DNA of 64,000 bases from JACCXG01 sp963785755 (lineage in GTDB: Bacteria; Acidobacteriota; Vicinamibacteria; Vicinamibacterales; 2-12-FULL-66-21): assembly GCA_963785755.1 (NCBI GenBank), contig CAWAXG010000002.1, forward strand, positions 558,001 through 622,000. Reading direction: 5' to 3'. A program made the position numbers and the translations under genes. Every line of letters begins with the position of its first letter. The stretch's first letter is position 1. Of the stretch, positions 8,527-18,523 are shown one piece after another. The notes beneath the pieces are model-generated. The model saw only the letters and a program-made list of their open reading frames with translations. It did not search any database and was not told where the DNA came from.

Positions 8527-10092
8527 TTACGCGTTCAGCAGCTTCTCCAGCGCCGGATAGTCCACCTTTCCGTTGTGGCGCTTGTCGACGGGAATGCGGC
8601 GGACGTCGCGGAGGTCGTCGAGTCTGGCCCACTCGAGGCGCTTGCGAACCGCATCGATGACTGCCCAGCCCGCCCATGGCTCCAACTCCATCATGAGCAC
8701 GCGCCGGCCGGCGTGCTGCACGAATGCCGTACGCCGCACGCCCTCGATGTCACTCACGGCGCATTCCACGGCCAGGGGATAGAGCGTGCCACGCTCATCG
8801 CTGACACGAGCGCTGCACCGGCCCATCAGCCACAGGCGTCCGCTGGCATCGAGGTGGCCGGCGTCGCCGGTGCGGTGCCACACACGATCGCCCACGCGGA
8901 TCTTCGTCTCGCCGTCACCGCGGCCGTCGACGTAGCTTCCGAGGACGTGTGGTCCCGCGACGACGATTTCGCCGGATCTGCCCTGTGGGAGTGCGAGGCT
9001 CTCGAACTGGCCGGCGCTGAACGGGCCGAGCGGCGTGCCCCATCGATCGGGAACCACGCGAACGTCGATTGACGAAACGGGCAGGCCGGCCAGCAGCCCC
9101 GCGCCGCCGCGCATCCGCTCGCGATCGTGGTCGCTGATGTCGTCGCGATTCAGACGCGCGATTGGCTCCGCCTCGGTCGAGCCGTAGACGGCCGTGATGG
9201 ACGCGCGGGGCGCGGTTCGAGCCAGGACATCGAGGACCGCCGGCATCACCGGGGCGCCGCCCGTGAAGACGCGGGCAAGCTTCAAGGTCTCACCCGAAGC
9301 CTCGAGGTGCCGGGCGAGCCGGGCGAGAAGGGCGGGCGACGCAGCCGTCCGGCCCGGAGACGTGTGGCGGATCTGACGCAGCAGTCGAACCGGGTCGACG
9401 GCCGCCGGCGCTCGCAGATCGACGTCGGGAATCACGCTCGTCACACCTGATGCGAGATTCGCCAGCACGAACACCGGCAGCGTCGTCAGGTCGACATCGC
9501 CGGCACGCAATTCGAGGTCCTCAGCGAGGACGCGGTGCTGGGCGAGGAGGAAGCCATGGGTCCGCAGCGCCGCCTTCGATTGCCCGGTGCTTCCGCTCGT
9601 GAAGGTGATGAGCGCGGGGCTGTCAGGCTGGCACGGATCGATTTTTTCCACGCCTGGAGAACGGCGGCGGTTCGAAAATCCAATGGTCTTCGTGCCCGGA
9701 ACGGCGCCACTGATGGCGAGCTTCACAGGTACTCGACGGATGACGCGCGAAATGAGCCGCAGGAGGTGCGCCGTGGGAACGGCGACGAAACCGCGCGGCT
9801 CGAGCCATTCGCAGCAGGCATCGATCCGCCGCCATCCTGACGACGGATCCACGAACACGGCGGTGGCGCCGATTCGGAACAGGCCGATCAACGTCACGTA
9901 GAGGTCGATCGACATCGGACAGAACACGAGCGCGCGATCGCCGGGACGGAGACCCGCGGCGCGAAGATCGGAGGCCGCATGCGCCGCGCGTTCATTGAGC
10001 TCGGCGAACGTGAGCGAGCAACCGCGGTGAACAATCGCGGTCTGCGACCCGCGCCCGAGCGCCTGCTCCTGGAGAATCGCGGCGATGTTCAT
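8527..10092 (-). CDS. AMP-dependent synthetase/ligase (ANL superfamily)
   Basis: The 521-residue adenylate-forming enzyme activates a carboxylate as acyl-AMP, probably for transfer to CoA or another acceptor. The core motifs are ALITFTSGSTGQSKAALRTH (about residues 165-184), VYGSTEAEPIA (adenine site) and WHRTGDAGHLD (A7). NGKVDYP near the C-terminus holds the catalytic A10 lysine. The general form resembles OleC-type and medium- or long-chain acyl ligases. It is the last gene of the seven-gene minus-strand operon and overlaps the GNAT gene by ATGA (10089-10092). The substrate is unknown; the context suggests an isoprenoid or lipid acid. Confidence 0.85.
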   Translation of the reverse strand: MNIAAILQEQALGRGSQTAIVHRGCSLTFAELNERAAHAASDLRAAGLRPGDRALVFCPMSIDLYVTLIGLFRIGATAVFVDPSSGWRRIDACCEWLEPRGFVAVPTAHLLRLISRVIRRVPVKLAISGAVPGTKTIGFSNRRRSPGVEKIDPCQPDSPALITFTSGSTGQSKAALRTHGFLLAQHRVLAEDLELRAGDVDLTTLPVFVLANLASGVTSVIPDVDLRAPAAVDPVRLLRQIRHTSPGRTAASPALLARLARHLEASGETLKLARVFTGGAPVMPAVLDVLARTAPRASITAVYGSTEAEPIARLNRDDISDHDRERMRGGAGLLAGLPVSSIDVRVVPDRWGTPLGPFSAGQFESLALPQGRSGEIVVAGPHVLGSYVDGRGDGETKIRVGDRVWHRTGDAGHLDASGRLWLMGRCSARVSDERGTLYPLAVECAVSDIEGVRRTAFVQHAGRRVLMMELEPWAGWAVIDAVRKRLEWARLDDLRDVRRIPVDKRHNGKVDYPALEKLLNA

Positions 10093-11111
10093 GGGCGGCG
10101 GCTCGATTGGGAGGCCAGCGGCTTTCCGAGCAACGCGTAGCGGCGCATCGTTGATGCGTAGCGGCGGCTGATGTTCCTCGACACGTTGTCATCGGCCATC
10201 AGCGCGTGAATCGCGCGCCGGTATCCGAGCGCGCGCCCGAGCTCGTGAGCGCGCGCCACCAGCACGCTTCCGAGGCCCGCAACCCGGTCATCCGGAGACA
10301 CGGCGACGGTCTTGATGATGACGGTGTCGATCGGTGCGCCACGGTGACCCTGCAGCACGTCCGGAATCGCGAAAAGAAACCCGCTGAGCGCGCCGCCAGA
10401 TCCCTGACGCTCGGCGAGCAGCACGAGCTCGGGCCTGACAACGGGCAGCAGCGAGCGATAGCGCGCGAGGAACTCTTCCTTCGCGATCGGGGTGAAGAGA
10501 AGATTTCGTTTGAAGCTCTCGAGCGACAGAGAAAAGATGCGCGCCAGATCCGATTCCGGATCCGAGGCATTCAACGATCGAATGACGATCCCCGCGGCTT
10601 CGAGCCGGGCCGAGGCGCGCTCGACGCGCGGATCGACGATCGCGAGATCCACGCTCATCGCCGATGTGAACTCCGCAATCGGCTCGAAGCCTGCGGCGGC
10701 CCAGTGTTCCAGCCACCCGGCGGGCGTCCAGGGCTCCAGGAAGAACGGCGGTTCGCTTCCTCTGTCCGTCACGACGCGATAGCGTCGCCAGGTATCGCCA
10801 TCCATTGGACCGACGGCGCGTGCGCAACCGGCTGCACCGAGGCGCACGGCCGCGCGCGAGAGCACCGCGGAGCCAGCCTCGAGGTCGGTGGCGGCGTACT
10901 GGCCGATGACGCCGGCCCGCTGCCCGTGGAACTTCGGCGCCCGCGTCCACCAGCAGGAGCAACGCGCCACGACCGTGTCCGTCTCGTCGAGGGCGAGCAG
11001 ATCGCAATCGGCCCCTTGCCCACGCCGATCGGCATCGTTGAGAGGGTCGATACCGGGGGCATGCGCAACTGTCGGGTATGGGTCGCCGGCGCCGAGCTGA
11101 AGGAAGCGCAT
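10089..11111 (-). CDS. GNAT-like N-acetyltransferase-fold protein
   Basis: About 340 residues. The C-terminal half has acetyltransferase features: VIIKTVAVSPDDRVAGLGSVLVARAHELG matches the beta4/acetyl-CoA-binding region (motif A) in modified form, followed by a helix and MADDNVSRNISRRY. The N-terminal half (AGVIGQYAATDLEAG) resembles a second, degenerate GNAT fold. The ATG at 11111 is preferred because it falls just after the kinase stop at 11116; an ATG at 11144 would overlap the kinase by 29 bp. The acceptor is unknown. It sits between the prenol-kinase-like gene and the ligase gene and overlaps the latter. Confidence 0.7.
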   Translation of the reverse strand: MRFLQLGAGDPYPTVAHAPGIDPLNDADRRGQGADCDLLALDETDTVVARCSCWWTRAPKFHGQRAGVIGQYAATDLEAGSAVLSRAAVRLGAAGCARAVGPMDGDTWRRYRVVTDRGSEPPFFLEPWTPAGWLEHWAAAGFEPIAEFTSAMSVDLAIVDPRVERASARLEAAGIVIRSLNASDPESDLARIFSLSLESFKRNLLFTPIAKEEFLARYRSLLPVVRPELVLLAERQGSGGALSGFLFAIPDVLQGHRGAPIDTVIIKTVAVSPDDRVAGLGSVLVARAHELGRALGYRRAIHALMADDNVSRNISRRYASTMRRYALLGKPLASQSSRRP

Positions 11112-11115
11112 GGCC

Positions 11116-12027
11116 CTACGCGCAGCTTCTCTTCCGCCGGACATCGGCCCGGCCTGCAGGCCAGCCGACGCAGATCCTGGCGGCAGGGTGACGGTGGACG
11201 TTCCGCTCAGTCGATCCCAGGCGCATCACGATGAGACCCACCAGCGCGACTACGAGGACGAGCCAGAGCTGCAATCCGGGGATGTCCAGATCGAGCAGCG
11301 CTCCGAGGATGAAATAGGTCCCGACCGGAATGAAGAGATTGTCGCGCCCGCGCCGGGCGACGCCTTCGATCAGGGTGACAGCGAGGGCCAGCGTTGCGGC
11401 GATCAGGACGGCTTCGATTCGTCCGGCCCCCTGCCCTGAGCCCGTCGAAGGGTGCCCTGAGCCTGTCGAAGGGTGCCAGACAATCAGGGGCACGTATATG
11501 CAGACGAATGCCACGACCGCGAAAGCAAGGGAGCCTTCGACGGTCTTGTTCGCGCTGCCGTAGCGGATGGTGCCATACCGCTTCCCAATCACCGCGCTTC
11601 CGGCGTCCGCGATGCTCAAGACGAGCACGGGGACGACGAACATGATTGGGTGCTCGCCGTGGGACAGCCAGAAGACCATCGCGACCGCCGTGGGGAAGTA
11701 CAACTCGCCGAATGTCGTTCTGCCGACGCCTGGGAGGATGCCGCCGAAGCGGCGGCGGCCCGGCGGCAGGAACTTCACCGCCGCAAGGAACACGGCCGTG
11801 GACCCGGTCAGGAGCAGAACCGGCCAGACGTCGGCAAACAGGAAAGGAAACGGCAGCGTGAGCAGCCCGGAGCCCACGTGCAGCAGTTTTCGCCGCGTCT
11901 CGGGATGCGCCGTGGCGCCGAACGCATACCACTTCAGCGCCGCGACGAGAGCACCGAACGACGCCGCCGCCAGGGCGATGCCGGCCCAGGGATGCTGCCA
12001 GAGAAAGGCTGATGCCGGCGCGATCAT
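11116..12027 (-). CDS. membrane prenol/dolichol kinase-like protein (phytol kinase/CTP-dependent family)
   Basis: The 303-residue integral membrane protein has about seven hydrophobic segments. It carries motifs of the dolichol kinase/phytol kinase family: HPETRRKLLHVGSG (about residues 36-49), FGELYFPTAVAMVF, LSIADAGSAVIGKRYG and NKTVEGS. Family members phosphorylate polyprenols, phytol or diacylglycerol, often with CTP. The start ATG at 12027 overlaps the DUF3419 stop (ATGA). Two copies of the dispersed 18-bp repeat (11433-11473) lie in frame in a loop, where they encode HPSTGSG units. Beside UbiA and HMG-CoA reductase, an isoprenoid alcohol is the likeliest substrate. Members of this family are also often annotated as phosphatidate cytidylyltransferase. 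Confidence 0.75.
   Translation of the reverse strand: MIAPASAFLWQHPWAGIALAAASFGALVAALKWYAFGATAHPETRRKLLHVGSGLLTLPFPFLFADVWPVLLLTGSTAVFLAAVKFLPPGRRRFGGILPGVGRTTFGELYFPTAVAMVFWLSHGEHPIMFVVPVLVLSIADAGSAVIGKRYGTIRYGSANKTVEGSLAFAVVAFVCIYVPLIVWHPSTGSGHPSTGSGQGAGRIEAVLIAATLALAVTLIEGVARRGRDNLFIPVGTYFILGALLDLDIPGLQLWLVLVVALVGLIVMRLGSTERNVHRHPAARICVGWPAGRADVRRKRSCA
11433..11473. repeat. two copies of CCTGAGCCTGTCGAAGGG repeat inside the kinase-like gene
   Basis: Two adjacent copies read in frame within a predicted loop of the prenol-kinase-like protein. They are the same element as the array at 5181-5324, in opposite orientation. Confidence 0.85.
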
Positions 12028-13119
12028 CGGACCTCCTCGACCCGCAGCGCGCTGTAGAAGAATGCCCGATCGAAGCGGTGGAGCCGATCGGCGACCGACG
12101 CCAGCGGGACCAGGCTGTCTGCCATGTGGTCGGGACGCCGTCGCGGCGCGAGCAGGTTCCAGTACCGCGAGCCGCGCACCTTTGCGGCTCGCGCGCACAA
12201 TCGATGCGAGGACACGGTGGTAGTGGTCGAGCGAAACGTACTCGAAGAGGTCGCTGAGGTTGAAGCGATCGAACGCCCGCGGGCCCGAGCGCTCGACGAA
12301 CTCCTCCACCGACACCTGCTCCACGGTGAGGCGATCGAGATTCGCGCGAATCGTGTCGAAATGCTCCTCGCGCAAGGCGCACGGCAGCGCCTCACCGTGC
12401 GTCCCGGTGAGAATCCAGTGGATGTACGGATTGACCGCCGGATCCAGCTCGGTCAGCGCGTATCTGGTCCGTTCGAGAATGCGCTGCGCCACATCACCCT
12501 CGACGTACCGGAAGAACTCCGGATCACGCCCAAGGCGGCCCATGGCCGCTCGAGAGAAAAACAGCCTGAACAACAGCCGCCAGCGCCAGGTGTCCCACCG
12601 GGCCGCGTAGAATCGCTGCCGCTCCGACACGCTTCGGCTCTGGAGCAGCGCCTCGACGGACGGCCGCGCATGGACGAGCGGCAGGATGTAGTTTCTGAAG
12701 AGCGCGAAGTACCGCTCGAACTTTCCCGCCCCGCCGATCCCTTGTTCTATCGCTGCAGACTGGCCGTCCCACATCGCGCGCGCGGCGGTGGGCAGTGCCG
12801 GCCGGCAGCGGGCGTACAGCGCGGCGCGCCGGGTGGACGGCCGCGAGCCAACCAGCTCGAGCAGCTCGCCGTGCGTGAGCTCGCGATACGCGGCCACGCG
12901 CAGCTGCAGGCAGGCAATCTGCTGCGCGCTCACGTCGATCGCGATCACCCGGGCGGGATGCCTGGTGAGCAGGGCCAGCGCATTGTCGCCGGCCGAGGCG
13001 ATGGATACGCACACGTCGCCGGGACGGACGTCGAGCGCCTCGAGCAGGACGTCCGCGTCCTCCCAGACCTGCGCGTAGCGAATGCGCGAAAAGTCGGCGC
13101 GGACCGTTTCAGGCGACAT
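12024..13119 (-). CDS. DUF3419 / BtaA-like aminocarboxypropyl transferase, one frame break
   Basis: About 365 residues once a single extra base near 12165 is corrected. The N-terminal part reads FSRIRYAQVWEDADVLLEAL, followed by VCVSIASAGDNALALL and VIAIDVSAQQIACLQLR. This is the SAM-binding signature of DUF3419 (BtaA) proteins, which move the 3-amino-3-carboxypropyl group of SAM to diacylglycerol in betaine-lipid synthesis. The C-terminus (YWNLLAPRRRPDHMADSL to FFYSALRVEEVR) lies in the next frame. The ATG at 13119 has GAGG upstream and overlaps the preceding gene by 11 bp. Uncorrected, the frame runs into the kinase gene and mimics a 683-residue fusion. In this operon the acceptor may be a prenyl lipid (inference). 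Confidence 0.72.
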
Positions 13120-15782
13120 CGCCGACCTCGCGCACGTCCGGCGTCGCGATGCGCCGGACGACTCCACTCGCGCCGTCGAACTCGACCCAGTCGCCGTCTT
13201 TCAGCCAGCCACTCAATCCGGGCACGGAGACGATCGCCGGAATTCCCAGCTCCCGGGCGACGATCGCCGCATGCGACAGCAGACTGCCGCGTTCGACGAG
13301 CACGCCCAGCGCTGACGGGAACACCATGACCCATCCGGGATCGGTGTGTGCGGCGACGAGAATCGAGCGCTGCCGCAGATCGACGGACCGCGGGTCCGTC
13401 ACGACGCGGACCGGCCCCCGCACCCGGCCAGGACTGCACCCGATCCCGCGGCGCTCTTCATCGATCGTGAGCTCCCCGCTCGTGCGAACGCCGCGAAAGT
13501 CGTGGCCCTGATAGACCACGCCTCGGGTCTCGAAGCGGCTGTCGGGCTCGGGTTGCGACTCGTAGGCGGCGAACTCGGCCTTGCGCAGCTTTACGAGACC
13601 GCGCAAATCGGTCGTGCAGCTCCGGCCTTCGATGAACGCCAGAACTTCGTCGATCTCGAGAAAGAAGACGTCCCGCGGATCGCCGAGCAGGTTCTGGGCA
13701 TGCAACCGGCGGCCGATCTCGACGAAGATCCGCCGGACCCGGCCGAACAGCCGCGTCCGTTCGAACCGGAGATTCTCGCGATCGCGCACGCGCGACCGCG
13801 CGTGGCGCAGGATCCAGCCGAACACCAGCCGCCTGACGGGCCGGCGCGCCAGGCTCCTGTCGACCTGTTCGCGCGCGCTGGCGCGTAGCCGCTCCCCGGC
13901 TGAGGGCCCGGCGGACTCGTCGTGGAGCGCCTGCTGCGCCCCGAGCGCCCCAACGCTGCGGAAGAGCGGCAGCGGATCGTCGTGGAGAGTCAGGCTTTCG
14001 AGCTTCAGCTCGTTGACGGTTCGATCGCCGAACCGGTCGAGATACGACTCGAACGCCGACCGCAGCTCCGGCACGTGGTGCAGCTCCGCACGAATCTCGT
14101 CGACCGTGCCGTGCAACAGCCGCTCGACCACTTCCGGGTCTGGCCGCCGCGAGCCGCGCCAGCTGCTGCAGCCGCGCCGCCGGCTCCGCGCTCACCAGGC
14201 CGCCCTCGCCACCGATCAGATCGTTCTGAAGCGTGCCCTCACGATCGCCGCACCACGCGCGCGCCGCGTGCCGCAACAGCCCGTAGAAGATCATCGCGAA
14301 GAAGTCGTTCACGAGCGGCGCGTCCCACGACAGCAGCAGGCGCCTGCGCAGCTCACGGTAGTGGGCAGCCAACTCGTCGGTCCTGAGCTCCTCGAACCCG
14401 CGATCGGGAGAACGCAGCGCGTCGTTCAAGCGCCGGTAGAACGCGCGAACGCGGCGCTCGAGTGTCAAATGGCTGGCAATCAACCCGGCAACCGTGCGCG
14501 CCACCCGCAGCGAGTCGGCGATCCGGCCGCGCCTGTTCGACCGCACGATCTCGTCTGCAACAGTCTCGGGCAGCGGCTCCTTGACCCCCATCATCTGCTC
14601 CATGAAGGAGCGGTTCAGGGTGAACCCGGGAAGCAGCGCGAGGATGCGATACCAGTTCAGAATGTTGTAGTAGAGCCGGCCGCGCACCAGGCCCAGCAGA
14701 TTCCTGAACGCGTCGTCGCGTTCGGCGACGACCGCCTCCGGCACGCGCATCAACCGGCAGAACTGCCGGTACACGTGCTCGTAGATCTCACTCGCGAACG
14801 AGAAGGTCAGCGGGGTGGTCACGCCGCTGTAACTCTCGACGATATTGCTGTTGTCCCAGATGGCCGGCGCGCCGTCCGGATCGGGAACCGAGTGGAGCGA
14901 CGTGACCGGACGCGACTGAAGCAGCATCAGCCGGTCCTCTTCGTAGGCCCACTCGATGTCCTGCGGTCGGCCGAAGAGCCGCGCGCAGCGGCGGGCCAGA
15001 GTCGCGACCGCACGGATTTCGTCATCGCTCAGAACCGGCCGGTTCACCTCACCATCGACAACGTCGACGCCGCGCACGCCGTCACGGGCGCAGACGTCGA
15101 CGACGTGCATTCGACGCTTCGTCGCGACGCACCGCTCGACGATGGTGTCGGACCGATCGACGTGCCAGGTATCGGCATCCGACTCACCCGACACGAGCGC
15201 CGATCCGAAGCCTCGCACGGCGCTCACAACGGCAACGCCCCGTCGTCCGGATACCGGGTCGGCGCTGAAGGCGACGCCGGCAACGCGTGCACGAACCATG
15301 CGCTGGACGAGCACGGCAGGGAGATGTGTCCGTGCGATCAATCCACGTTCGCGGCGATACGCATCGATTCGATCCGTGCTGGCCGATTCCCAGACCGAGC
15401 GCACCTTGTCCAGAACATCCGCCGGTCCGACGTTGAGGAAGCTCTGAAGCTGACCCGCGAACGAGTGCTCGGCGCCGTCCTCATCTCGTGCCGACGAGCG
15501 GACGGCCACGAGCTCCCCACCCGCACACAAGCCGCGCACGGCCTCGTCCACTTCCGCCGTCAGCTGCGCGTCATGACTCGCGAAATCGCACTGCTCGGTG
15601 GATTCGTCGCAACCAGCTGGAACGGCAAGCGGCCGGTTCGCGGAACACAATTCGGCCGCCCGGCCCGAGATCGCGAACCACGCGGGCACGGGCAGGCCCG
15701 CACGCGCGGCTTCCGCGAGGGCGCGTGCCTTGCTCCCGGCTTCCTCGTTCGTTCCGTCGCGGCCAGTGAGGACGAAGTTCAT
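13109..15782 (-). CDS. PEP-synthase/rifampin-phosphotransferase-like dikinase, one frame break
   Basis: About 891 residues after correcting one base near 14150. The N-terminal ATP-binding domain has GSKARALAEAARAGLPVPAWF, VAVRSSARDEDGAEHSFAGQ, QRMVRARVAGVAFSADPVSG and QDIEWAYEEDRLMLLQSRP. A poorly conserved middle region of about 350 residues follows. The swivelling phosphohistidine domain is at the extreme C-terminus (ERGSLLSHAAIVARELGIPA, catalytic His). This order and length fit rifampin phosphotransferase rather than PpsA or PPDK, which carry a further PEP-binding barrel. Such enzymes convert ATP to AMP and phosphate while phosphorylating a substrate. The ATG at 15782 has GAGGG upstream; an ATG at 15797 overlaps ubiA by ATGA and is also possible. 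Confidence 0.8.
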
Positions 15783-15793
15783 TTGAATAGCCC

Positions 15794-16771
15794 TCATCGA
15801 GCCTGGAAAGCGCCACGCGTGAACAGCAGAGTGACGGCTGTCCACCATGTGTCGCGGGTGGACGTCGACACGTGCGCAAGGATCGCCGGAACGGCACCGA
15901 GCCCGAGATACATCACGAGCGTCCACACTCCCGACAAAGCTTCGACAACCTTCCCCGATCCGCCCTGTATCGACCGCATGAACCGCGCCCCTGCGAAACA
16001 CACCAGCGCAAGGACCAGGAGCAGAAAGAATGTCGGTGTTGCCGTTCCGATCCGCCCGGCCGCCATCCAGGCCGCGGCGCCGGTCAGGACAATTGCCGCC
16101 AGCCACGCGCGAAGCGCGCCATCAAGACCCCAGAGCGCGCTGTAGGTCTCGACGCCGGCTTCCTCATCCCGTGGGACGCGCGTCTTCCGGCCTATCTCCA
16201 CGACGACCCCGTTCAGAAAGCTGACAACGAGAAACCAGAACAGGCCATCGGGCGGCCGCGACAGCCCGGCGGCTTTCCAGTCGCAGGCGGTGGCGTAGAG
16301 ATCGATGAGCGGCAGGATCATCATGTGCGTCGCCATGTAGGCGATCGGCCGCCGCTTGAGCCATGGACCGACGAAGAACTCGTGCGTCATCACGCCGAGG
16401 TACGCCCAGACGAGGATCAGGAGCCATACCAGCGAAGGCTCGAACAGGAGCGCAAGCGCCAGCTGCCCGAGCGCGGCGCCAATCGCCACGATCCGCAGCT
16501 CACGCAGCGTGACCAGACCGCGCGGCACGGGCCGGTACGGCCGATAGCGCCTGTCCTCCTCGTAATCCTTGAGCTCGTCCGCGATGCGGAGCTGCAGAAA
16601 GAACAGCAGCGAGGTCAGAAAGGCGACCACCAGCGACCATCCCGACGGCGGCGCCATCCGTCCCCGGACGAGGGAGGAGAAGCAGACGGCGGATCCGCTG
16701 AACGCCGCGATCAGCGTCGCATGCGCAAGCAGCGGAAACCGCTCGCGCTGATAGACGATCCACCTGTTCAC
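15794..16771 (-). CDS. UbiA-superfamily prenyltransferase
   Basis: The 325-residue membrane protein has about eight or nine hydrophobic segments. The first Asp-rich prenyl-diphosphate motif is LRIADELKDYEEDRRY (about residues 60-75), followed by RPYRPVPRGLVTLREL. The second motif is the less canonical EIGRKTRVPRDEEAG. The family transfers a prenyl chain from its diphosphate to an aromatic or glycerol-phosphate acceptor (quinone, chlorophyll and archaeal lipid pathways). The GTG start at 16771 overlaps the HMG-CoA reductase stop as GTGA, so translation is coupled. The acceptor is not evident. Confidence 0.85.
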   Translation of the reverse strand: MNRWIVYQRERFPLLAHATLIAAFSGSAVCFSSLVRGRMAPPSGWSLVVAFLTSLLFFLQLRIADELKDYEEDRRYRPYRPVPRGLVTLRELRIVAIGAALGQLALALLFEPSLVWLLILVWAYLGVMTHEFFVGPWLKRRPIAYMATHMMILPLIDLYATACDWKAAGLSRPPDGLFWFLVVSFLNGVVVEIGRKTRVPRDEEAGVETYSALWGLDGALRAWLAAIVLTGAAAWMAAGRIGTATPTFFLLLVLALVCFAGARFMRSIQGGSGKVVEALSGVWTLVMYLGLGAVPAILAHVSTSTRDTWWTAVTLLFTRGAFQAR

Positions 16772-18047
16772 TCGAGCGCCGCTCCCGTACGGCGGGCCAG
16801 GCGTTCGTGTGCGCCAGCGAAGTGACCGGCCGTCAAGGCCCCGACGATGGACAGCTCGCCCGCGAGCGAAAGCGCGGCGGCGAGCTCGGCAAACGCCCGC
16901 GCCTTGCCGTCGCCGGCAAGACCCAGGACGTCGAGACACGCGCGCTGACTCGGCAATCCGGTGCCGCCCCCGACCGTCCCGACGATCAGGTTCGGCAATG
17001 TCACCGCAACGTAGAGGCTCCCATCGTCGCGCGGCTCCATTCGCGTCACGCCGACGGCGGCCTCGGCGACGCAGGCCGCGTCCTGGCCGCACGCGATGAA
17101 CAGCGCCGCGAGGCCATTCGCGTAATGTCCCTGCACGCCGATGCTCCCGCTCATCACTCCACCGATCGTCGACATCCGCCAGTAGTCGACGACCGCGTCC
17201 GTCGTCGAATGGAGGCCTGACGAGACGAGGGCGGCCGGGACGACGACCTCGGCGCTGACCTTGCGGCCGCGCACGGTCATGAACGAATGCGTCGTCGCCT
17301 TCTTGTCTCCCGAGAGGTTGGCCTCGACGAACCAGTACTTGGGCGGATCGGCGAGCACGCCTCGATGTGGCGGCAGATGGCGTCGGCGGCGAACGTCACC
17401 ATGTTCTGGCCGGCCGCGTCACCGGTCGTGAACTCGAGGCCGAGATACACGTGATTACCTTCGACGGCGACCTCCATGTCGATGAGGCGTCCGTGGGTCG
17501 TGGTCGTGGCCGCGCGCTCGCGAAAGGCCTGGAGCGATTCGCTCGCCCAGGCGGCAAACATCGCGGCCTCGGCAAGCGTGTCGAAGGCAAAGCCCGGCAC
17601 ACGGCGGACGCCTTCGTTGAGCAGCACCGTCGTGCAGCCGCCGGCCTTGGTGATGATCTGGGCGCCGCGGGAATACGACGCGACGAGCGCGGCTTCCGTC
17701 GTCGCCAGCGGCACGTAGTAGTCGCCCCGCGCGTGGACGCCGTTGATGCGCAGCGGTCCGGCCAGGCCGACCGGCACCTTCACGGTGCCGATGAAGTTCT
17801 CGATGTTCCGGTCGTAGATGCCGCCTCGATCGCTGGTCGCGTCATCGGCAAGGGCGTCGCGGCGGTCGATCGGCATGCCCGGGAGCTGCCAGCGCAGATC
17901 GACGACGTCGCGATCGGCGGTGCTCCGTCCCGGCACACTCGGCGGCGGCAGATCGTGGTTCGGCCGCAGCCGAACGAGCTCGTCGCGGCCGCGCCGCGCC
18001 AGCGCAGACTCGAGGAATTCGACGACGCGCCTGTAATTTGTCGACAT
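16768..18047 (-). CDS. mvaA: hydroxymethylglutaryl-CoA reductase, one frame break
   Basis: About 427 residues once a missing base near 17361 is restored. The enzyme reduces HMG-CoA to mevalonate with NAD(P)H. Catalytic-site motifs are ENFIGTVKVPVGLAGPL (Glu), VPLATTEAALVASYSRGAQ, AAGQNMVTFAADA, ANLSGDKKAT (Lys) and GHFAGAHERLAR near the C-terminus (His). The ATG at 18047 begins MSTNYRRVVEF. It is first in the seven-gene operon, and most junctions overlap by 4 bp. No other mevalonate-pathway gene is visible here, so the rest of that pathway must lie elsewhere or the gene feeds a dedicated product. Confidence 0.88.
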
Positions 18048-18255
18048 CCGTTCTCGCCTGAAGGCTCCCCCTGGTCGCATCCTAGGGGGTTCCTCGCGAG
18101 AAGCCGTGAGCGATGCGTGAAAAACCGTGAGGACGGCGTCCGGACAGCAAACGTTTTCGTAATCAGGTGCGAGAACTGCAACGCCGCCCGGTAGATGGGC
18201 GGTGCTCGGGCAGATGTCATAATCCCGGGATGTCCGAACGTCAGCGCGGAGCCGT

Positions 18256-18518
18256 GTGCGAAGGTGATCGGGACGGCGCGCTGAAGGCGCGCCCCGGCGG
18301 AGCGGAGTAGGGCTTTCGGGGCCCCCACGAGTGACGCTAATCGAGACGGCGCGCCGACGGCGCGCCCCCGGCGGAGCGGAGTGGGGCTTTCGGGGCCCCA
18401 CGAGTGACGCTAATCGAGACGGCGCGCCGACGCGCGCCCCCGGCGGAGCGGAGTGGGGCTTCGGGGCCCCACGAGCGACGCCGTGCGGGGGTCCGGGGGG
18501 CGCTAGCCCCCCGGTAGA
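18256..18518. repeat. three tandem copies of a ~75-bp GC-rich element, ending in a hairpin
   Basis: The 476-bp divergent gap (18048-18523) between HMG-CoA reductase and the esterase is mostly repeat. Three imperfect units contain CGGCGGAGCGGAGTGGGG, then TTCGGGGCCCCACGAG, then TGACGCTAATCGAGACGGCG. The array closes with a stem-loop, GGGGGGCGCTAGCCCCCC. A single unit plus the same hairpin occurs at 58376-58470. I see no coding sequence. The remaining 200 bp next to the reductase should hold its promoter, but I recognise no clear -35/-10 pair. Confidence 0.85.
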
Positions 18519-18523
18519 AGAAG

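Noticed and set aside
11116..13119. Apparent 683-residue fusion of DUF3419 and the membrane kinase-like protein
   Set aside because: The true DUF3419 C-terminus (YWNLLAPRRRP...) lies in another frame and ends with an ATGA overlap at the kinase start. The continuous frame is an effect of one extra base near 12165.
13581..16145. Long open frame (over 850 codons) antisense to the dikinase gene; similar long antisense frames at 34186-36648, 2932-4287 and 52956-54833
   Set aside because: They are products of high GC at third positions. They are Arg/His/Asp-rich with no domain, signal or ribosome site, and each opposes a gene with clear motifs.
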